From assembly GCF_000815105.2 (NCBI RefSeq), contig NZ_CP010310.2, forward strand, positions 5,580,001 to 5,644,000: a stretch of DNA of 64,000 nt. Direction: 5' to 3'. This document shows positions 35,339 to 45,002 of this stretch, piece after piece. The translations under genes were made by a program, and so were the position numbers. Source of the DNA: Pandoraea pulmonicola. Its GTDB lineage: Bacteria > Pseudomonadota > Gammaproteobacteria > Burkholderiales > Burkholderiaceae. The notes beneath the pieces were generated by a model. That model was given only the letters and a program-made list of their open reading frames with translations. It was not told the DNA's origin and did no database searches. Positions within the stretch are counted from its first letter, which is position 1. Each line of letters opens with the position of its first letter.

Positions 35339-37285
35339 TCATTCGCTGCGAGTCTGTTCAAGCCACGCTTGGAACATGAGCACGTCCCACAACAGGTACT
35401 GCCAATTGCGCTTACCAGACAAGTGCTCTTCCCAGAGGCGGCGAATCGGCGCCGCATCGAAGAAGCCCTCGGAGCGCAGCCGCGACGTCGACAGCAACGT
35501 CTCGGCCCATTCGCGCAACGGTCCGCAAAGCCACCGTTCGAGCGGCACGCCGAAGCCCATTTTGGGGCGCTCGATGAGCTCACGCGGCACATGTCGGTAG
35601 AGGATTTCGCGCAGAGGCCACTTCGTCACACCATTGCGCAACTTGTACTCCAGCGGCAACGTCCATGCAAACTCCACGACCCGGTGATCGAGGAAAGGCA
35701 CACGCGTCTCGAGGCTCATGCTCATCGCCGCGCGATCGACCTTAGCCAGAACGTCATCCGGCAAGTAAGTCACCATGTCGAGCGCCATCATGCGCTCCAC
35801 GTCATTGAGACCGGCCGTGCCGCACTCATGGTTCGCGAAAGCACCAATTGGTTCCGCGGCACCGAGCACGACGCGTTCCGGTTCATCCCAATGCGACACC
35901 ATACCTCGATACAGCTCGGCAACAGTCTGATTGCCGAGCAAGCCAGCCCCCTTGTGCAGCTTATCGCCAGCGCGCGCGATGCCCAGCAACGCGCCCCAGC
36001 GGTCAAGCATCTGCGGAGACACTGATGTGATGACACCGGCCGCTAGCCTGCGCAGCGGTAACGGCACGCGCGACAGCTTACCCCACAGCGCAGCGGTCAT
36101 CCGGTAGCGCCGGTAACCGCAGAACAACTCGTCACCGGCATCACCCGACAGCGACACCGTGACATGCTGCCGTGCCAGCTGGCTGATCAGGACCGTGGGA
36201 ATCTGTGACGAATCCGCGAACGGCTCCGAGTATATCTGCGGCAAGCGAGGAACGACGTCAAGTACCTGTTCGGGTGACACGTACAGTTCGGTGTGCTCGG
36301 TGCCCAGATGCCGGGCCACGGCCTTGGCATGCTCTGCCTCGTTATAGCCCTTGTCATGAAAGCCGATGGTGAAGGTCTTCACCGGGCGCGACGACTGTGC
36401 CTGCATCAGGGCAACGACGGTCGACGAATCAATGCCACCGGAGAGGAACGCGCCCAACGGCACATCAGCCATCATCTGCTGCGTCACGGCGTTCTTCAAC
36501 AAGGCTTCCAACGCGTCGACGGCTTCCTCCGCCGAACCTTTGAAAGGGTTCGCGACGCCGCGCACGGCCGCCTCGATGCCCGACCACCACGCCTTGACGT
36601 CGGGCGTTGGTCGTTGAGCCGACAGTGTCGCCAGATGTCCCGGTGCAAGCTTCTGAATACCCTGATAGATAGAATGCACCGATCCGATACAGTTGTATCG
36701 CATATACGTCGCCAGCGCATTACGGTCCACCTCCGCAAGGAACGCCGGATGACGTCGCAGCGACACAAGCTCGGAACCGAACAAGAACGCAGACCGATTT
36801 CCGGCCCCCTGCCAGCCATAGTACAGCGGCTTCTCGCCCAATCGATCGCGCGCTAGTGTAAGTTCGCGCCGCTCACGGTCCCAGATGGCCAACGCGAACA
36901 TGCCGACGGCACGCTGCAACGTCGCCTCAATGCCCCAAACGTCGAACCCCGCCACAAACGTCTCCGAGTCCGAGTGGCCACGCCATTGCGAGACGGCACC
37001 GACGCGCTCCAGTTCGGCGCGCATGGCAAGGTGGTTGTATACCTCACCGTTATAAATCATCACGAAGCGACCGCTCGGCGATGTCATGGGCTGCGCGCCC
37101 GCCTCTGTCAGGTCGACGATGGCGAGCCGCCGGTGACCCAGGGCGATTCCGGCGTCACGGTCGACCCACGCACCGGCAGCATCCGGCCCACGATGCAGAA
37201 TCGCGTCGGTCATGGCACCGAGCCAATTCTTCATTTCGTCGCCGTCGCCGGCGCCTGTCATAAGAAATCCAGCAATTCCACACAT
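35339..37285 (-). CDS. asnB: Asparagine synthase (glutamine-hydrolysing), polysaccharide-locus type
   Basis: Protein of 648 residues: Ntn amidotransferase domain starting MCGIAGF (Cys2 is the nucleophile), with HRGPDAAG near 32-39 and YNGEVYNH near 78; the synthetase domain follows, with the ATP pyrophosphatase loop LSGGIDSSTVVALMQ near 265 and SLSGDAGDELFCGY near 370. It makes asparagine from aspartate or, in polysaccharide loci such as this (WbpS/AsnB), may amidate a uronic acid. With TviB/TviC predicted to make GalNAcA in the same operon, amidation to GalNAcAN is an attractive alternative to housekeeping Asn synthesis. Confidence 0.92.
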   Translation of the reverse strand: MCGIAGFLMTGAGDGDEMKNWLGAMTDAILHRGPDAAGAWVDRDAGIALGHRRLAIVDLTEAGAQPMTSPSGRFVMIYNGEVYNHLAMRAELERVGAVSQWRGHSDSETFVAGFDVWGIEATLQRAVGMFALAIWDRERRELTLARDRLGEKPLYYGWQGAGNRSAFLFGSELVSLRRHPAFLAEVDRNALATYMRYNCIGSVHSIYQGIQKLAPGHLATLSAQRPTPDVKAWWSGIEAAVRGVANPFKGSAEEAVDALEALLKNAVTQQMMADVPLGAFLSGGIDSSTVVALMQAQSSRPVKTFTIGFHDKGYNEAEHAKAVARHLGTEHTELYVSPEQVLDVVPRLPQIYSEPFADSSQIPTVLISQLARQHVTVSLSGDAGDELFCGYRRYRMTAALWGKLSRVPLPLRRLAAGVITSVSPQMLDRWGALLGIARAGDKLHKGAGLLGNQTVAELYRGMVSHWDEPERVVLGAAEPIGAFANHECGTAGLNDVERMMALDMVTYLPDDVLAKVDRAAMSMSLETRVPFLDHRVVEFAWTLPLEYKLRNGVTKWPLREILYRHVPRELIERPKMGFGVPLERWLCGPLREWAETLLSTSRLRSEGFFDAAPIRRLWEEHLSGKRNWQYLLWDVLMFQAWLEQTRSE

Positions 37286-37400
37286 GGTTCAACTTCGTGA
37301 AAGTGAGAAGCGACGAATAGAAACCCCTCGCTGACCGCCGGCTGGCCTTCGTTCATGCGAATGTGCAAAGGATGGGCCGGGATAAGCCGGGTCGCCGCCT

Positions 37401-38561
37401 TCAGTGGCCGCTCGCCACGGCAAGCGGCGGTTGCACGCGGGCGACTCTCCGAGGCGCGGGCGAAACGGAGAAAAAAAGCGGTGACAGAATCATCGACATC
37501 CAGATAATGCCGGATGTCGTGTAGTAATCGTAAAAGATCGATAGCGACAAGACTGTCATGTTGACGGCCGCCCAGACGCGCAACATTCCGTTGCCGGTTC
37601 TGCGATACGATTTATCCAGTGCTCCCGATGCCAGGCCGATGATCGCCATGACAACGTACAGGCCGATGGTGCCGTAATCGTTATAGAACACGCCGAACAT
37701 TGTGTAGACATTTGTCGGCAGGGGTGTGAGCACGTTGGGTAAACTGGTTGCTGGAACAATGTCGATGAAGTTCGCCAGCATCGACTGCAACGGGAAGAAA
37801 GATAGGAAAAAGCCATCCAGAGCCCCCTGCCCGGCGAGAAGCACGTCGAAGGCATGTAACGGCGCGGCAGCATACACAACGAAGCCGAGCTCGGACGTAG
37901 ATTTTCCAACGATCTCGCCGATTAGGGCGAATCCGAAGAAGAGAACCCCGATCACGAGTAGGATGCGTACCGCCACGCCGATATTGATCCGCTTGGGCAA
38001 TACCCAGAAGTAGAAAGCGATCAGCGCGGCCACGAATAATGACGAACGTGCGGACGACAGATAAATGTTGAACAACACGGCCATTAATGCAAGCGCCAGA
38101 CTCAAAAAACCGAAGCGACGTCCGTAAGCGATTGCGTATGTGGGCATCAGGAACAGGAAGAAGTTGCCGAGCGACAGCCCCTTGATGACGTTCTGCCCGC
38201 CCTCCATGGTCATGATGATCCGGTATTCCATCACCGAGTCCGGCAAGAAAAACCCCGGGCCGACCATCAGAAAACGGTCGAGCAAACCCAGCAGGAAGAA
38301 CAGCCAGAACATCGCTAGAAAAGTTCGGTGCGCCATCTGCGCCGACAGCCCCAATCGCGAGAAACGGCACAACAACCGGGCGCCGCCCAGCTTGACAAAA
38401 CCCCAAGCGAGCAGCCAGTAGCCGAACAAGAAACTGGCCAGACCAGTCCCCATTACGGTCCAATATTGATCGCTGAAGTCATAGAAAATGCCGGCCTGCC
38501 ACGACAGAATGTGCGCAACGCATAGCACGCCAATCAGGACCAGCCAGGCACTCGCTCTCAT
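37401..38561 (-). CDS. wzy: Polysaccharide repeat-unit polymerase (Wzy-like)
   Basis: A 386-residue inner-membrane protein with about ten to eleven hydrophobic helices and a larger periplasmic loop in the second half (around residues 250-300, APLHAFDVLLAGQGALDG), the general layout of Wzy polymerases that join O-units on the periplasmic side. Wzy proteins are poorly conserved, so the call rests on topology, size and position between a glycosyltransferase and a flippase. The ATG at 38559-38561 overlaps the GT2 stop codon (ATGA). Lower GC than the surrounding genome is typical for this gene class. Confidence 0.75.
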   Translation of the reverse strand: MRASAWLVLIGVLCVAHILSWQAGIFYDFSDQYWTVMGTGLASFLFGYWLLAWGFVKLGGARLLCRFSRLGLSAQMAHRTFLAMFWLFFLLGLLDRFLMVGPGFFLPDSVMEYRIIMTMEGGQNVIKGLSLGNFFLFLMPTYAIAYGRRFGFLSLALALMAVLFNIYLSSARSSLFVAALIAFYFWVLPKRINIGVAVRILLVIGVLFFGFALIGEIVGKSTSELGFVVYAAAPLHAFDVLLAGQGALDGFFLSFFPLQSMLANFIDIVPATSLPNVLTPLPTNVYTMFGVFYNDYGTIGLYVVMAIIGLASGALDKSYRRTGNGMLRVWAAVNMTVLSLSIFYDYYTTSGIIWMSMILSPLFFSVSPAPRRVARVQPPLAVASGH

Positions 38562-39478
38562 GGTTTCACCCGCCCCAATGTCACAACGGAAATGGCAATG
38601 GCGCCGCATGCTGCAACCGTCGGCCACACCTTGAGACTAGCGAAGAGCGCGCGCAGATAGTGCTTCCTGCCATCCAGACGCCGCAAAAGCCGCAAATGGA
38701 TCGCGTAGCTTCGCAGCGCGTCGAAAACGTACTCGGGGTGATGAACCGCCACCCAGTTAGTGGTATTGAGCGCGTCGAGAATTGCCTGCCGGTTGAGTGA
38801 CGATGACGTGGACGTCGTGTTTAATTCGTGTCGCCGGTACTTCGCCAGCACTTTGTCCACGTACCCGATGGTTCCGCCATTGACTGTAGTGGCGATCCAA
38901 AGCGCCCAATCCGACGCCACGGGCAGCGCTTCATTGTAGCCGCCGGGCGGCAACGAAGCGCGGCGTACCATCACGGCATTTCCTCCAGCGAAACAACCAT
39001 GCACGATCAACTCGCGTACGGTCCCTTCGCGCGCAGGATTCTTGCGCCCATTGTAATAGCCGAGCACCTTGCCCGTCGCAGAGTCGAAAATCTCAAGATT
39101 GTGGTAGCACAGCACGCAATCCGGATGACGACGAAAGTAATCGAGCTGCGCGGAGATCTTACCGGGCAGCATCACGTCGTCGCCTGCGTGAAACGCGATG
39201 TATTCGCCCACGCACAAAGAAAGTGCGATGTTCGCGTTTCGCGTAATACCCACGTTCTTTTCGTTCAGATTGACCGTGAACTTTCCCGGGTACGCCTCAG
39301 CGTATGCCTTCAGAATGTCTTGCGTGCCGTCGCGTGAAGCATCATCGGACACGACGATCTGGAGGTCTTCGCTATCCTGCGCAAGCACTGAGTCGAGCGA
39401 CTCACGAATGAACTGAGATGCGTTATAGGTGAGAACGAGAACACTAACCTTCGGCGCAGAAATTGAATCGTCACGCAT
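38558..39478 (-). CDS. Glycosyltransferase family 2
   Basis: Protein of 306 residues with a GT-A domain in the first 220 residues: VSVLVLTYNASQFIRESLDSV, VVSDDASRDGTQDIL (nucleotide-binding Asp) and FHAGDDVMLPGKI (DxD-like GDD near 95). A C-terminal hydrophobic stretch (about 285-303) may hold it at the membrane. It adds one sugar of the repeat unit. The start overlaps the flippase stop by 8 bp; ATG 39476-39478 is preferred over an upstream GTG. It ends overlapping wzy. Confidence 0.88.
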   Translation of the reverse strand: MRDDSISAPKVSVLVLTYNASQFIRESLDSVLAQDSEDLQIVVSDDASRDGTQDILKAYAEAYPGKFTVNLNEKNVGITRNANIALSLCVGEYIAFHAGDDVMLPGKISAQLDYFRRHPDCVLCYHNLEIFDSATGKVLGYYNGRKNPAREGTVRELIVHGCFAGGNAVMVRRASLPPGGYNEALPVASDWALWIATTVNGGTIGYVDKVLAKYRRHELNTTSTSSSLNRQAILDALNTTNWVAVHHPEYVFDALRSYAIHLRLLRRLDGRKHYLRALFASLKVWPTVAACGAIAISVVTLGRVKP

Positions 39479-40721
39479 GATGTGCACGCCCCAAATGCTT
39501 GATGAAGAATCCGTTGATTACGACGGACAGCAATTGCCCGCTCACAAAGGTTGCCACTGTGCCAATGACGCCGTATTGGGCCGTCAGCAGGTAGCCAAGT
39601 GGAAGCATCAGCGCCCCAGTTACGATGGTTAGGGTCGAGGTCGCGGCGAAGTAGCCAAAACCGATCCAAAACGGTGCCATCACCAGACTTAAAAACAGTC
39701 CGGGCGCGCCTATGACCAGCACGATATACAGCGCACCTGCATCTGCGTATTGCCCACGAAAGAAATGATGCGCGACAAACCAGCCCCCCCCCGCCGAGAG
39801 CGCAGCCAGCAGGCAATGCACGGCCAGCCCCTTGTAAACTATGCCCCGGAAGCGCTGCCACGCCAACTTTGCACCCAACTGTGGGACGATCTTGTAGCCG
39901 AACTGCGCAATCGCGAAAGGGAGGATCGAGAGTGCAGCGAGCAATTGCACCGCGATCTGGTAATCAGACGCGGCCTTGGCTCCAGCAAGCCTGAAGGCAA
40001 TCAGCACGTCGACACCACCAAAGATCACGGTACCGATAATGCTCGGGTGCAGTCGAAATGACTTACTCAACATCCCGAAAAACGTTGACCATTCAAACGT
40101 GAGATGAACTTTACGACGGCGGAACTCTGAGATCAGCCCGTAGCAATAGCCCAATATAATGACCAACTGTCCCGCCACCAGGGAGACAAGCACTTCAACA
40201 GCATTCAGATGACTATTGAGAAAGCCGAGAACCAGTACGCCCCCCCAAGCGACCGTCTTGCCCACCACGATCGCCTTGTTGCCGGTATTGAGTCGCCCGA
40301 GCGCTGTCAGGAACGCATAAAAATACAGTTCGAGAACGAATATCGGCAGGCCGATCGCTAATAGCGGCCAGTACGGTTCGACATAAATTCGCCGAAAGTC
40401 ATCCGACACGCACCCGTAGGCATAAAGCCCCGATAGCGCAATTGCAGGAAACAACACACATCCTGCAAGTAAGCTGCCTCCGATGTCACCGACCGAATTG
40501 TTGCGGCGCTCGCTGATCAGGTGAATGGATATCTGCCCAAAACTCAGAGAACTCACAATCGACACGGTCTTCAGCAGCGAAAATCCGGCGATGTACATGC
40601 CGCGGTCGACCGGCTTCATCCACGAGGTCGTGATGAGCAGGAGCACCAGCTCCGAGCCAAGCACATAGCCGCGCGAAAACCCTGAGCCGAAAATCGCGCT
40701 GAGGACATCTTTCTTACTCAA
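39471..40721 (-). CDS. wzx: O-unit flippase (Wzx-like, MOP/polysaccharide transporter superfamily)
   Basis: A 416-residue membrane protein with about 12 helices, several with the weakly polar character of MOP flippases (GQISIHLISERRNNSVGDIGG, then IIGTVIFGGVDVLIAFRLAGAKAA near 245). It would carry lipid-linked repeat units across the inner membrane. The start appears to be a TTG (40719-40721) with AAGGA seven bases before it; no better ATG is in frame. The gene is preceded by a 172-bp gap holding a strong hairpin. Confidence 0.82.
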   Translation of the reverse strand: MSKKDVLSAIFGSGFSRGYVLGSELVLLLITTSWMKPVDRGMYIAGFSLLKTVSIVSSLSFGQISIHLISERRNNSVGDIGGSLLAGCVLFPAIALSGLYAYGCVSDDFRRIYVEPYWPLLAIGLPIFVLELYFYAFLTALGRLNTGNKAIVVGKTVAWGGVLVLGFLNSHLNAVEVLVSLVAGQLVIILGYCYGLISEFRRRKVHLTFEWSTFFGMLSKSFRLHPSIIGTVIFGGVDVLIAFRLAGAKAASDYQIAVQLLAALSILPFAIAQFGYKIVPQLGAKLAWQRFRGIVYKGLAVHCLLAALSAGGGWFVAHHFFRGQYADAGALYIVLVIGAPGLFLSLVMAPFWIGFGYFAATSTLTIVTGALMLPLGYLLTAQYGVIGTVATFVSGQLLSVVINGFFIKHLGRAHHA

Positions 40722-40852
40722 AACATTTCCTTGATAACGCGGCGATTGCCGGGCACGGCCCCGTCATGGCATCGATGCGCAACGTCGCCCGATTGCCGGC
40801 GCGTCAACGCCGCAGTCGCGCCACTGTATGTCAACCGGAAATCGGACGCCGG

Positions 40853-40885
40853 TCCGGTGGCCCCTGGGGGGCCGTGGCCACCGGA
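40853..40885 (-). terminator. Strong intercistronic hairpin between the aminotransferase and flippase genes
   Basis: TCCGGTGGCC (40853-40862) and GGCCACCGGA (40876-40885) are perfect 10-bp complements around 13 nt. It begins 8 bp after the fdtB-type stop codon on the minus strand. No U-run follows, so it is a partial terminator, an mRNA-stability element or a processing site rather than a full stop. Confidence 0.45.
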
Positions 40886-40893
40886 TGCGTGCA

Positions 40894-41982
40894 TCACAGG
40901 CTCTTGATCACGCTGTCGATCACGGTCTGAACATCGGCTTCGGTCAGCGTCGGCCCCATCGGAAGGCTCAGTACTTCCTCGTGGATGGTCTCGGAAATCG
41001 GGAACGCTCCCTTGCCATAACCGAGATCGGCGTAGGCTTCCTGAAGATGCGGCGCCACCGGATAGTGAATCAGTGCCGCGACACCACATTCTTTCAAACG
41101 TTGCACCATCTGATCACGGTGCTTGGTGCGAATGACATACAGGTGCCAGACAGGCGCCGTCTCGCTCATGACCTGCGGCACGACCACGTCACGCAGACCT
41201 TCGGAATAGGCTGCGGCGATGCGACGGCGAACCTGGGTTTGATCGTCGACGTGACGAAGCTTGACGCGAAGGAATGCGGCCTGCATCTCATCCAGACGTG
41301 CGTTGTATCCGCGCAGCTCGTGCTTATACTTCACCTGTGAACCGTAGTTGCTCAGCATGCGCACCTTGGCAACAAGTTCGGCATCGTTCGACGTCACGGC
41401 ACCGCCATCGCCCAACGCACCAAGGTTCTTTCCGGGATAGAAACTGAACGCGGCAGCGTCGCCAAGCGCACCAGCCTTGCGCCCCTTGTACATCGCACCA
41501 TGCGCCTGTGCTGCGTCTTCGATAACACGAAGACCATGCTTTTTCCCGACCGCCACGATGGGGTCCATATCAGCCGGCTGACCGTAGAGGTGTACCGCAA
41601 TGATCGCTTTGGTACGTTCGGTGATGGCCGCTTCTATCTTCGCAGGATCGATGTTGTAGGTATCGATCAACGGCTCCACCGGGACCGGCGTTGCACCGCA
41701 GTACGTGACGGCCAGCCAAGTTGCGATAAACGTATTGGACGGCACGATGACCTCATCGCCCGGCCCAATATCGTACGCGCGCAGAATCAGATGCAGTGCG
41801 TCAAGACCATTGCTAACCCCCACGGCCCCCGATGTTCCACAGTAAGCGGCGAACTCAGTCTCGAATGCCGAGACTTCCTGGCCGTGCACGAACCATCCAC
41901 TTTGCAAGACCCGGTCGAAGGCCCCCCTAAGTTCCGCCTCGTACGCCAGGTTGATTCCTTTAATGTCGAGAAATTGAATCAT
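40894..41982 (-). CDS. fdtB: DegT/DnrJ/EryC1/StrS family sugar-nucleotide aminotransferase (FdtB-like)
   Basis: A 362-residue PLP enzyme: [20 protein letters not shown] (about 55-74, cofactor phosphate loop), [11 protein letters not shown] near 158, and the lysine in [16 protein letters not shown] near 187 that forms the Schiff base. With the FdtA-like isomerase in the same operon, it should add an amino group at C3 of a dTDP-6-deoxy-3-ketohexose, giving dTDP-Fuc3N or dTDP-Qui3N. Which epimer is made cannot be told from sequence. ATG 41980-41982 (MIQFLDIK) is chosen, 5 codons after another possible ATG that overlaps the previous gene. Confidence 0.88.
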   Translation of the reverse strand: MIQFLDIKGINLAYEAELRGAFDRVLQSGWFVHGQEVSAFETEFAAYCGTSGAVGVSNGLDALHLILRAYDIGPGDEVIVPSNTFIATWLAVTYCGATPVPVEPLIDTYNIDPAKIEAAITERTKAIIAVHLYGQPADMDPIVAVGKKHGLRVIEDAAQAHGAMYKGRKAGALGDAAAFSFYPGKNLGALGDGGAVTSNDAELVAKVRMLSNYGSQVKYKHELRGYNARLDEMQAAFLRVKLRHVDDQTQVRRRIAAAYSEGLRDVVVPQVMSETAPVWHLYVIRTKHRDQMVQRLKECGVAALIHYPVAPHLQEAYADLGYGKGAFPISETIHEEVLSLPMGPTLTEADVQTVIDSVIKSL

Positions 41983-41984
41983 CT

Positions 41985-42923
41985 TTACAAACCCCATTCG
42001 TAAAAGTCGTGAACCATTCCACGTCCACCGAAGCCTTCCTTTTGCTTGATTAAACCTTCGTTCAGGAACTGCCCTTGTTGCTCGGTGGAGATACCAAAAC
42101 TCAGGTACTGTTTATCGGAAAACGTCGTCTCGATCAGATTGACTAGCAGAAAATCGAGCGCGCCCAGCACTCGGCCTTCGTCCGACGAAGCCATGTATTG
42201 CGTATGCACAACGTGCCCGAAATCAAATACTAGAGAAGCGGCCAGCAACCTGTCTTCAAGGAGAACGCCGAAGAGACGGATGTTCTCGGGGAATCGAGAT
42301 TTGAGAAGTCTGAGTTCCACGACGGAGTGGACCGGTGAGCTTCCGAATCGGGCCAGTACAGATTCCAGTAACGCGTGAAAACCTTCCGTATCGTCGATCT
42401 CTTCAAAACGCGCACCGGCCTTAGGTGCTTTGCGAGCTGTGTTCTTACGTGAATCACTGAACTTGGGACGTGCCGCAAGTTCGACCACCGAAGACAGATC
42501 TCTTCGATACAACCGTGCACCCGCGCGGAACAACGCATACAGGTCTTCGTCGGCGGGATAAGTATGAAACACTCGCGGTACCGGCTTGTAGATAACCTTC
42601 TTGAAGCCAGCAGCCTTGAAGTGTCCTGACATGGCAGCGAACATATCGAGCACGCTCGTGGCATGCACGTCCTTGCCGTAGACAAGCCCACCATACGTCA
42701 AACCACCGTGACTCACGACACTGTCGCCATGTGCGCTGCATGGAAATACCGCAACCGGTTTGCCATTTTCGTGGAATATGACCGAGTGATCCGTGAAACG
42801 GTCTGCGTGATAGTCCATGTAATTGCGCAGATGGAGAAACGTGCCGTTCTTCGAGTTGCGAACGACACTGTCCCACGCATCCTTCAACGCCGGGCCATAA
42901 TCGGTAACGTCGGCCATCTTCAC
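41985..42923 (-). CDS. GNAT/FemAB-like acyltransferase in the polysaccharide locus
   Basis: A 312-residue soluble protein. Two GNAT-like lobes can be seen: an N-terminal one with [21 protein letters not shown] and [13 protein letters not shown] (about 46-80), and a C-terminal one with [22 protein letters not shown] (about 215-236) and [16 protein letters not shown], the pattern of FemAB/peptidoglycan-bridge transferases and related exosortase-locus proteins. It may attach an acyl or aminoacyl group to the amino sugar made by its neighbours; this is inference. The start is either GTG 42921-42923, overlapping the previous stop, or ATG two codons later. Confidence 0.65.
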   Translation of the reverse strand: MKMADVTDYGPALKDAWDSVVRNSKNGTFLHLRNYMDYHADRFTDHSVIFHENGKPVAVFPCSAHGDSVVSHGGLTYGGLVYGKDVHATSVLDMFAAMSGHFKAAGFKKVIYKPVPRVFHTYPADEDLYALFRAGARLYRRDLSSVVELAARPKFSDSRKNTARKAPKAGARFEEIDDTEGFHALLESVLARFGSSPVHSVVELRLLKSRFPENIRLFGVLLEDRLLAASLVFDFGHVVHTQYMASSDEGRVLGALDFLLVNLIETTFSDKQYLSFGISTEQQGQFLNEGLIKQKEGFGGRGMVHDFYEWGL

Positions 42924-43849
42924 GCGAGCACGATTTGGTTGCCAACGGCCGCACCGAAGCCGTTAAGCCCCATCTTATTGCCGTTATAAATCATGAGCGT
43001 CCGGTTATCATCGCTGATCAGGGTCGGGTAGCAAAGCGTCTCGGAGTCCCACCCCGACTCGGAGGGGGCGATTCCAAGGCTCAAATCGTCGCGCTCCCAC
43101 TTGATGCCATCGATCGAGCGAAAGAAGCTCGGCGTATATTCGCCCGAAATCGTGCCCTTGGTTGCGTACATCACGTACGATCCATCGGCGATCTGGTAGA
43201 CCTTCGGACGCCCGATCCGATACTCCGGCCGCACGGCTTCCACGCACGTGATGGCCGAGCGGGGAATATTGAGTAGGTCCTTCGTCTCGGTGTAGCAGAT
43301 GTGGTATTGCGGATACGGAACGCCGTTGATCATCTCCCAACCATCGCCGCGCGCGAACCAAAGGCGCCAGATCCCGTTTTCGTAGCGTGCCGTATGAATC
43401 GCGCCAATCGTACTCTGAAAGCGGTCGCGCTCGAGGATCGGCGACTCGCTCAGACGATGGAACGTCTCACCGCCGTCTTCGGACAATGCCACGCCGGAGA
43501 ACGCGAGAAATTTCGCCTTCTTGACGAGCTGGAACCCGACGTAGAAAAGATAGACGCCGGAGGGCGTTTTTACGACGTCGCCCATGATGACGCCGTTGTC
43601 GTCGAAGCACCCGTCGCGACCGATGTCGAGCACCGGCGTCTTCGAGACACGCAGAATACGCGACGGATCACCTGAGGCGATATCGACGAAGCCAATACGG
43701 CTCACGCCTTCAGCATCACGGAACCCGGCAAAGACACGAATCGTCTCGTCGTTGAGTCGGAACGGCTGCGGTGTCAGCGCGGAATTACTGAACCACTCGT
43801 GATTTGCGTGCTTGGCTGCGTCGAACACAAGCCCCAGTTTCGTCCACAT
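42920..43849 (-). CDS. Predicted beta-propeller glycosidase-like protein (GH43/GH130-type fold) in the polysaccharide locus
   Basis: A 309-residue protein without signal peptide. Repeated blades of the form VYLFYVGFQ, IWRLWFARGDGW, SYVMYATKG and TLMIYNGNKMG indicate a five-bladed propeller like GH43, GH32 and GH130 enzymes. Acidic residues at blade starts (Asp in DGCFDDNGVIMGD and Glu in the RPKV segment) could form an active site. Such proteins turn up in O-antigen loci, where they may be phosphorylases, transferases or non-catalytic; the role here is unknown. It lies 9 bp after the PglD-like gene and overlaps the GNAT-like gene. Confidence 0.65.
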   Translation of the reverse strand: MWTKLGLVFDAAKHANHEWFSNSALTPQPFRLNDETIRVFAGFRDAEGVSRIGFVDIASGDPSRILRVSKTPVLDIGRDGCFDDNGVIMGDVVKTPSGVYLFYVGFQLVKKAKFLAFSGVALSEDGGETFHRLSESPILERDRFQSTIGAIHTARYENGIWRLWFARGDGWEMINGVPYPQYHICYTETKDLLNIPRSAITCVEAVRPEYRIGRPKVYQIADGSYVMYATKGTISGEYTPSFFRSIDGIKWERDDLSLGIAPSESGWDSETLCYPTLISDDNRTLMIYNGNKMGLNGFGAAVGNQIVLA

Positions 43850-43858
43850 GGCGTCCCC

Positions 43859-44527
43859 TTAGATTCCGGCTTCGAAGCTCGACTTGCCTGGAACCGTTCT
43901 CGCGGGGCTACCGGCGTAAATGCGTTCTGCTTCGGTGTCCTTCGCAATATGGCTACCAGCGGCAATCAAGCAGTTCTCTGCAACGCGTACATTATCGTTA
44001 AGCGTCGCATTGACGCCGATGAACGTACCCGATCCGATATCGCAATAGCCGGAAATCACAGCGTGCGACGTGATAAAGCAGTTGTCGTGAATCACGCTGC
44101 GATGGCCAACGTGATTGCCGCTCCAGAGGATACAGTTGTTACCGACCGTCACGAACGGTTGAATGGTGTTCATCTCGAATATGAACGAATTCTCGCCGAT
44201 GGTCGCGTTACGCCAGACGAATGCGCGGCTACTGACGTACGTCGCAAACGAATAGCCCTTTGCCTTCAGGTCCTGGTAAAAGCGGGTACGGGTGCGATTC
44301 ATGTCCGACGCCGGAATACCGGTGAAGGCGAGATATTCACCTGCCGGAAAACGGGTCTCCACTTCCTCATAGGGAACGACAGGGAGGTTGTACAGCGTCG
44401 ATTCCTTGATGTATTCCTTGTTCACGCAGAAAGCAACGACTTCGTAGTCGCTGTCATACGTGAAATATTCATAGGCAATCTGCGCAAATTCACCGGCGCC
44501 GACGATGAAGACTTTCTTAGCTTCCAT
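43859..44527 (-). CDS. Sugar O/N-acetyltransferase, NeuD/PglD-like (hexapeptide repeat)
   Basis: Protein of 222 residues. The N-terminal Rossmann-like half (KKVFIVGAGEFAQIAYEYF) binds the sugar nucleotide; the C-terminal left-handed beta-helix (about 105-210; ATIGENSFIFEMNTIQPFV, then VGNNCILWSGNHVGHRSVI) binds acetyl-CoA. The His in NHVGHRS is the family base. This layout is that of PglD, and by operon position it should acylate the amino group added by the FdtB-like enzyme. ATG 44525-44527 has a GGAGA site within the end of the FdtA-like gene, so the two overlap by 11 bp. Confidence 0.85.
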   Translation of the reverse strand: MEAKKVFIVGAGEFAQIAYEYFTYDSDYEVVAFCVNKEYIKESTLYNLPVVPYEEVETRFPAGEYLAFTGIPASDMNRTRTRFYQDLKAKGYSFATYVSSRAFVWRNATIGENSFIFEMNTIQPFVTVGNNCILWSGNHVGHRSVIHDNCFITSHAVISGYCDIGSGTFIGVNATLNDNVRVAENCLIAAGSHIAKDTEAERIYAGSPARTVPGKSSFEAGI

Positions 44528-44930
44528 GCGATTCTCCATTTGCGATTTCAAGGAACTCCTTATAGTCGCGGATGTAATCCGACTCGTCGTAGTGCGCGTT
44601 GGCCAACACCATCAGCACACAATCCGACGAAAAGTCGTACATTTCACGCCACATCATGGATTCGATCAACAGTCCTTGTGCTGGATTGTCCAGAAACAAC
44701 TCCACGCGCTCGCTGCCGTCATCCAGGAGAAAACGACATTGCCCACGCACGGCAATCACCATCTGTCGGAGATTGCGGTGAGCGTGCATGCCGCGTTTGA
44801 TCCCTTCTTTGGTACCGAAGAGGTAATAGACGCGTTTAATCTCGAAAGGTACGTTGCGCTGATCTTCCAGCGCGATCAGAGCGCCTCGATCGTCGCCGTG
44901 TTTTTGCAGTTGAACCAGCTCAATTTCCAT
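44517..44930 (-). CDS. fdtA: dTDP-6-deoxy-3,4-keto-hexulose isomerase, FdtA/QdtA-like cupin (WxcM family)
   Basis: A 137-residue cupin. Family marks are HGDDRGALIALE near residue 10-21, FEIKRVYYLFG near 29-39, GMHAHRNLRQMVIAV (histidines of the cupin site), and the C-terminal DCVLMVLANAHYDESDYIRDY. FdtA-type enzymes move the keto group from C4 to C3 of dTDP-4-keto-6-deoxyglucose before transamination. Size fits exactly from ATG 44928-44930. RmlA and RmlB, which supply the substrate, are not in the window. The two outcomes, galacto (FdtA) or gluco (QdtA), are not separable here. Confidence 0.88.
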   Translation of the reverse strand: MEIELVQLQKHGDDRGALIALEDQRNVPFEIKRVYYLFGTKEGIKRGMHAHRNLRQMVIAVRGQCRFLLDDGSERVELFLDNPAQGLLIESMMWREMYDFSSDCVLMVLANAHYDESDYIRDYKEFLEIANGESHGS

Positions 44931-45002
44931 CTTCAGCCCCCTTCGCGATCCATTCTTCAGTGTTGTAAAGTGTGCCGACCGAAACGGCGTCCGGCCGCAC
45001 AA

